NCBI RefSeq assembly: GCF_021538895.1
Contig: NZ_JADDRL010000078.1
Span: 1-45,361 of the forward strand
DNA length: 45,361 bases
Reading direction: 5' to 3'
Source of the DNA: Streptomyces olivochromogenes
Lineage (GTDB): Bacteria > Actinomycetota > Actinomycetes > Streptomycetales > Streptomycetaceae
Both the position numbers and the translations under genes were made by a program. Shown here in pieces: positions 42,840 through 45,361 of the stretch. The notes beneath the pieces were generated by a model, which was given only the letters and a program-made list of their open reading frames with translations, was not told the DNA's origin and did no database searches. Each line of letters begins with the position of its first letter. The stretch's first letter is position 1.

Positions 42840-43847
42840 TCAGACGATGCGCTTGCGACCCCGAATGAAGATGAAGACGGTGACGGCTGCGGTCAGGGCG
42901 AAGAGGATTGAGGCGCCGAACCACTGCATGCTGCTCATCTGCGACATCGGCAGGTAGTCCACCTTCCAGCCCACGAGGTCGAACTTCTGAATACAGACCT
43001 TCTCCGACACCTCGTGTGTGCAGGTGCCCCAGCCGTAGGTCTGTCCGGATCCCGAGATGTACCAGTGGTCGATCTCCAGGGCGGCTTGAGGTGTCTGCGG
43101 GAACGTGCCCTCGCTGATTCCCTTGTGGGTGGTGACCGTGTGGACGTGGCCGAGGTCCAGCCGGAAGTAGCTCCAGACCAGCTGGACGACGACGGCGAAG
43201 GCGAAGGTGACGACCATGGAGATCAGGGTGCGGCGCAGGAGCATGCCGATTGCCACGCCACCCACGACGGTGAAGAGCGCGAGCGCGACGGGAATGGGGC
43301 CGGTGTTGTCGAACGCGGCGCCATCGCTCCACTCCAGAGCTGTGGGCACGTACTTGACCGGCCCCCACCACCGGCCGAACGCGACGGAGAGCGCCGCCGT
43401 GCACACGATGACCACCAGGCCGCTGACTGCAAGCTTGGTGGCCAGCCAGCGGATGGGGGTGACGGACTGCGAGGCGACGAGTTGGGCGGTGCCGTTTTCC
43501 AGGTCACCGGAGAGCAGAGGGGCGCCGAGGAAGACGCCGAGCACGATGGGGATGAAGCCGAGGGCGACTCCCACGAATTGGAACCGTTCGGGGTGTTCGC
43601 CATTGAGCCACTTGTCGGGCGCCGAGTCAGGCCAGCCCTGGGCGGTGAGCTGGTTTATCAGGTCGGTGCGCTGATAGACGAGCCACGCCACGCAGACGGC
43701 GGTGATGGCGAGAAGGGTCCAGAACCCGGCCCGGTGCTGGCGCCAGATGAGCCAGTTCAGGCCGCTGAGCCGGGGGCCGCGGGTGGCCATGGGGGACGCA
43801 GTGGACCCGTTGGACCTGGTGGCGGAGGTCTTGGTCAGGTTGCTCAT
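42840..43847 (-). CDS. ABC-2 type transporter permease
   Basis: 335 residues from ATG 43847. A cytoplasmic N-terminus precedes membrane segments at about 40-60 (GFWTLLAITAVCVAWLVYQR), 95-115 (VGVALGFIPIVLGVFLGAPL), 145-165, 190-215, 225-245 and a last one near 310-330 (WFGASILFALTAAVTVFIFI). The long extracellular loop between the last two has cysteine-containing segments. ABC-2 permeases form the channel for an exporter whose ATPase is the upstream gene. The ATG overlaps the ATPase stop (ATGA). The C-terminus is basic (RGRKRIV). Confidence 0.9.
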   Translation of the reverse strand: MSNLTKTSATRSNGSTASPMATRGPRLSGLNWLIWRQHRAGFWTLLAITAVCVAWLVYQRTDLINQLTAQGWPDSAPDKWLNGEHPERFQFVGVALGFIPIVLGVFLGAPLLSGDLENGTAQLVASQSVTPIRWLATKLAVSGLVVIVCTAALSVAFGRWWGPVKYVPTALEWSDGAAFDNTGPIPVALALFTVVGGVAIGMLLRRTLISMVVTFAFAVVVQLVWSYFRLDLGHVHTVTTHKGISEGTFPQTPQAALEIDHWYISGSGQTYGWGTCTHEVSEKVCIQKFDLVGWKVDYLPMSQMSSMQWFGASILFALTAAVTVFIFIRGRKRIV

Positions 43848-44839
43848 GCCGCCACCGTCCGCGAGCCGTTGGAGCCGTAGGTCTGGCCCGGGACGTGGGC
43901 TTGGAAGGTGATCAGCGGTGGCGCGTCGGGGCAGCGCAGGTAGGAGAGCAGGAGTTCCTCCAGGTTCGGGGTGGCGGCCTGCCACTGGCCGGTCACCGGG
44001 CCGTCGGGACGGATGAGGGCGGTGACTTGGCGTCCACTGGTGCGGTATTCGACGAGGGTGTGGCCGGCGAGTTCCGCTGGGACGTCCTGGACGTGGCCCT
44101 GGCGCTGGCTGTCGCTCTCGTCGCTTCGGACGCCGTGCAACAACAGGTGGGCGCTGCGGAGTTCGTCCACATCACCGGCCATGCGCAGTCCGCCCGTGGA
44201 GATGACGAGGAGGAAGTCGCAGACGTTCTCCAGCTCGCTGAGCATGTGGGAGGACATCAGCACGGTGGTGCCGTGTTCGGCGGCCTCGGCCATCAACGTG
44301 CTCATGAGCTCGTGGCGTACCAGTGGGTCGAGGTCGGACATCGGCTCGTCGAGCAGCAGCAGGTCGGGGCGCTTGCCGAAGGCGAGGGCGAAGGCGACCC
44401 GGGTGCGCTGCCCGCCGGAGAGGGTGCCGATTTTCGCCTCCATGGGCACATTGCCCGCGCGGACGATGTTCTCGGCGGCCCGCTGATCCCAGCCGGGGTT
44501 GAGTTCGCGGCCCATGCGCAGCGTCTCGGTCACGGTGAAGCGGCGGAACAGCGGTTTCTCCTGGGCGAGGAACGCGGTACGCCGTCCGGCCTCCGCGGAT
44601 TCCGGTGCTGCGCCGAACACCTTGAGGGTGCCGTCCGTCGGCTGCAGCAGATTGGCGGCGATCGCCATCAGCGTGGTCTTTCCCGCGCCGTTGGGGCCCA
44701 CCAGACCGCAGATCCGGCCGGCCGGCAGCCGGAACGAGCAGTCCTGCAGGGCCCAGCCCCGGCGGAACTTCATGCCCACCCGGTTGGCTTCTATCGCCGG
44801 CTCGTTCGCCGGGCCCCCGGCGTCCATGGCGTTACTCAC
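43844..44839 (-). CDS. ABC transporter ATP-binding protein
   Basis: 331 residues from GTG 44839, whose GTGA overlaps the GntR stop. Walker A GPNGAGKTT (48-56), Q-loop LAQEKP, signature LSGGQ (140-144), Walker B LLLLDEP (160-166) and switch His in LMSSHMLSE. After about residue 235 an extra C-terminal domain (VPAELAGHTLVEYRTSGRQV, and onward) follows, as in exporters of the bacitracin/lantibiotic type. It powers the adjacent permease. The substrate is not evident; the YtrA-type regulator suggests a cell-envelope stress or antibiotic-related role. Confidence 0.93.
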   Translation of the reverse strand: MSNAMDAGGPANEPAIEANRVGMKFRRGWALQDCSFRLPAGRICGLVGPNGAGKTTLMAIAANLLQPTDGTLKVFGAAPESAEAGRRTAFLAQEKPLFRRFTVTETLRMGRELNPGWDQRAAENIVRAGNVPMEAKIGTLSGGQRTRVAFALAFGKRPDLLLLDEPMSDLDPLVRHELMSTLMAEAAEHGTTVLMSSHMLSELENVCDFLLVISTGGLRMAGDVDELRSAHLLLHGVRSDESDSQRQGHVQDVPAELAGHTLVEYRTSGRQVTALIRPDGPVTGQWQAATPNLEELLLSYLRCPDAPPLITFQAHVPGQTYGSNGSRTVAA

Positions 44840-45267
44840 TGATACCCCCTCGTTTCCGGACTTTCCATTGTGTCGGCGGCCGCCGTGGTGTGGGCGTACC
44901 GCTCCTCCAGGACCGACGCGACCAGCGCGGCCACGTCCTCCCGCTCCAGGCCCGCCTCGCGTGCCCGCGTCATCCACGCCTCCAGCTCCCCGCGCAACGG
45001 GGAGTCGGCACCCGCTTGGGGGCGGGCCAGTGACCGGCGGATGAAGGTGCCCAGGCCGGGCCGTGGTTCGGCCAGACCTTCGCGTTCCAGCTCCCGATAA
45101 GCCTTGAGTGTGGTGTTGGGGTTGACCGCGCAGGTCTCGGCGACCTCCTTGGCGGTGGGCAGCCGGTCGCCCGGCATCAGAACGCCTAGCCGCAGGGCCT
45201 GTTTGGTCTGCTGGACGATCTGCTGGTAGGCGGGCATCCCGCTCCGCCTGTCGATGCGGAACTCCAC
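44836..45267 (-). CDS. GntR-family (YtrA-type) transcriptional regulator
   Basis: 143 residues from GTG 45267. The winged helix occupies residues 10-75 (PAYQQIVQQTKQALRLGVLM, then LPTAKEVAETCAVNPNTTLK, AYRELEREGLAEPRPGLGTF), ending in a short C-terminal helical dimerisation piece of about 65 residues, which defines the YtrA subfamily. YtrA regulators repress their own ABC transporter operon. Here the order regulator-ATPase-permease with 4-bp overlaps at each junction is a textbook single transcript. Confidence 0.93.
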   Translation of the reverse strand: MEFRIDRRSGMPAYQQIVQQTKQALRLGVLMPGDRLPTAKEVAETCAVNPNTTLKAYRELEREGLAEPRPGLGTFIRRSLARPQAGADSPLRGELEAWMTRAREAGLEREDVAALVASVLEERYAHTTAAADTMESPETRGYQ

Positions 45268-45335
45268 GAACCTGTCAACACCCTTCAGCTACTCGATTAG
45301 TGGAATGATGATGTGGCACTGATCCGAGGACTGTC
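45268..45335 (-). promoter_or_regulatory. Promoter region of the GntR-ABC operon
   Basis: On the minus strand TTGACA (about 45330) is followed 17-18 bases later by a weak CATCAT -10. Downstream CTAATCGAGTAG has CTA/TAG half-sites like those bound by YtrA-type regulators. A second TTGACA lies just before the start codon and is probably fortuitous. Confidence 0.4.
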
Positions 45336-45361
45336 AAACAAAACCGGCTCCCACGGCCCCT

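Noticed and set aside
45268..45275. TTGACA just before the GntR start codon as a -35
   Set aside because: It would place the transcription start inside the coding region; the upstream TTGACA near 45330 is better placed.

Overview
The window is high-GC actinobacterial DNA, almost certainly from Streptomyces or a close relative. The evidence is the codon bias, a four-gene conservon (histidine-kinase-like, roadblock, DUF742, GTPase), a WhiB-type Fe-S regulator, XRE/DUF5753 and DUF6879 genes, a SepF remnant and many secreted proteins with Streptomyces-type signal peptides. It looks like accessory or chromosome-arm DNA. At least seven transposases or transposase fragments, two group II introns and more than a dozen decayed gene fragments sit among intact genes. 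I cannot see replication or housekeeping genes that would place it more precisely.

Layout. 1-5.3 kb is gene debris: a Ku tail fused to a GH13 glucosidase tail, a VapB-like antitoxin, IS fragments, arsM and sepF pseudogenes, a truncated HEPN-like gene and an IS with an internal stop. 5.3-11.1 kb is a small oxidative cluster: two FAD monooxygenases, an alpha/beta hydrolase, a cupin, a TetR regulator and a LysR remnant. The octamer ATGAGAGT recurs in its control regions. 11.4-15.0 kb is the conservon plus a GAF gene.

15.9-20.5 kb is the most striking part: a nested pair of group II introns (a twintron). An outer intron (16214-20327) interrupts a degenerate coiled-coil/winged-helix gene. Its own reverse transcriptase gene is split by an inner intron (17692-19636) inside the codon that follows the catalytic YADD. 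Removing the inner intron in silico restores YADDFVIL in frame. Removing the outer one restores the host reading frame across the junction. Both introns begin GTGCGCC, end GACTCACC and have a 34-nt domain V. The inner intron also has an EBS1 loop that can pair with eight exon bases at its 5' junction. The inner maturase would therefore have to act before the outer one can be made.

20.6-32.6 kb holds secreted or cell-surface proteins (I36-type inhibitor, peptidoglycan-binding protein, YHYH protein, M1 peptidase), regulators (ArsR-like, WhiB, coiled-coil/winged helix, XRE-DUF5753) and remnants (WD40, lamin-tail, EEP nuclease, FG-GAP-like). 32.6-39.4 kb has a frameshifted DUF6879 gene, three operator-like repeats, a 44-bp perfect palindrome, an S8 protease, and an XRE regulator bracketed by a perfect 44-bp inverted repeat that doubles as the promoter region of a monooxygenase (ABM) gene and of an SDR gene. 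39.4-42.0 kb is a deacetylase pseudogene, a ferredoxin tail and an AAA ATPase fragment abutting a truncated IS701-type transposase. 42.8-45.3 kb is an intact GntR/ABC-ATPase/permease operon with start-stop overlaps.
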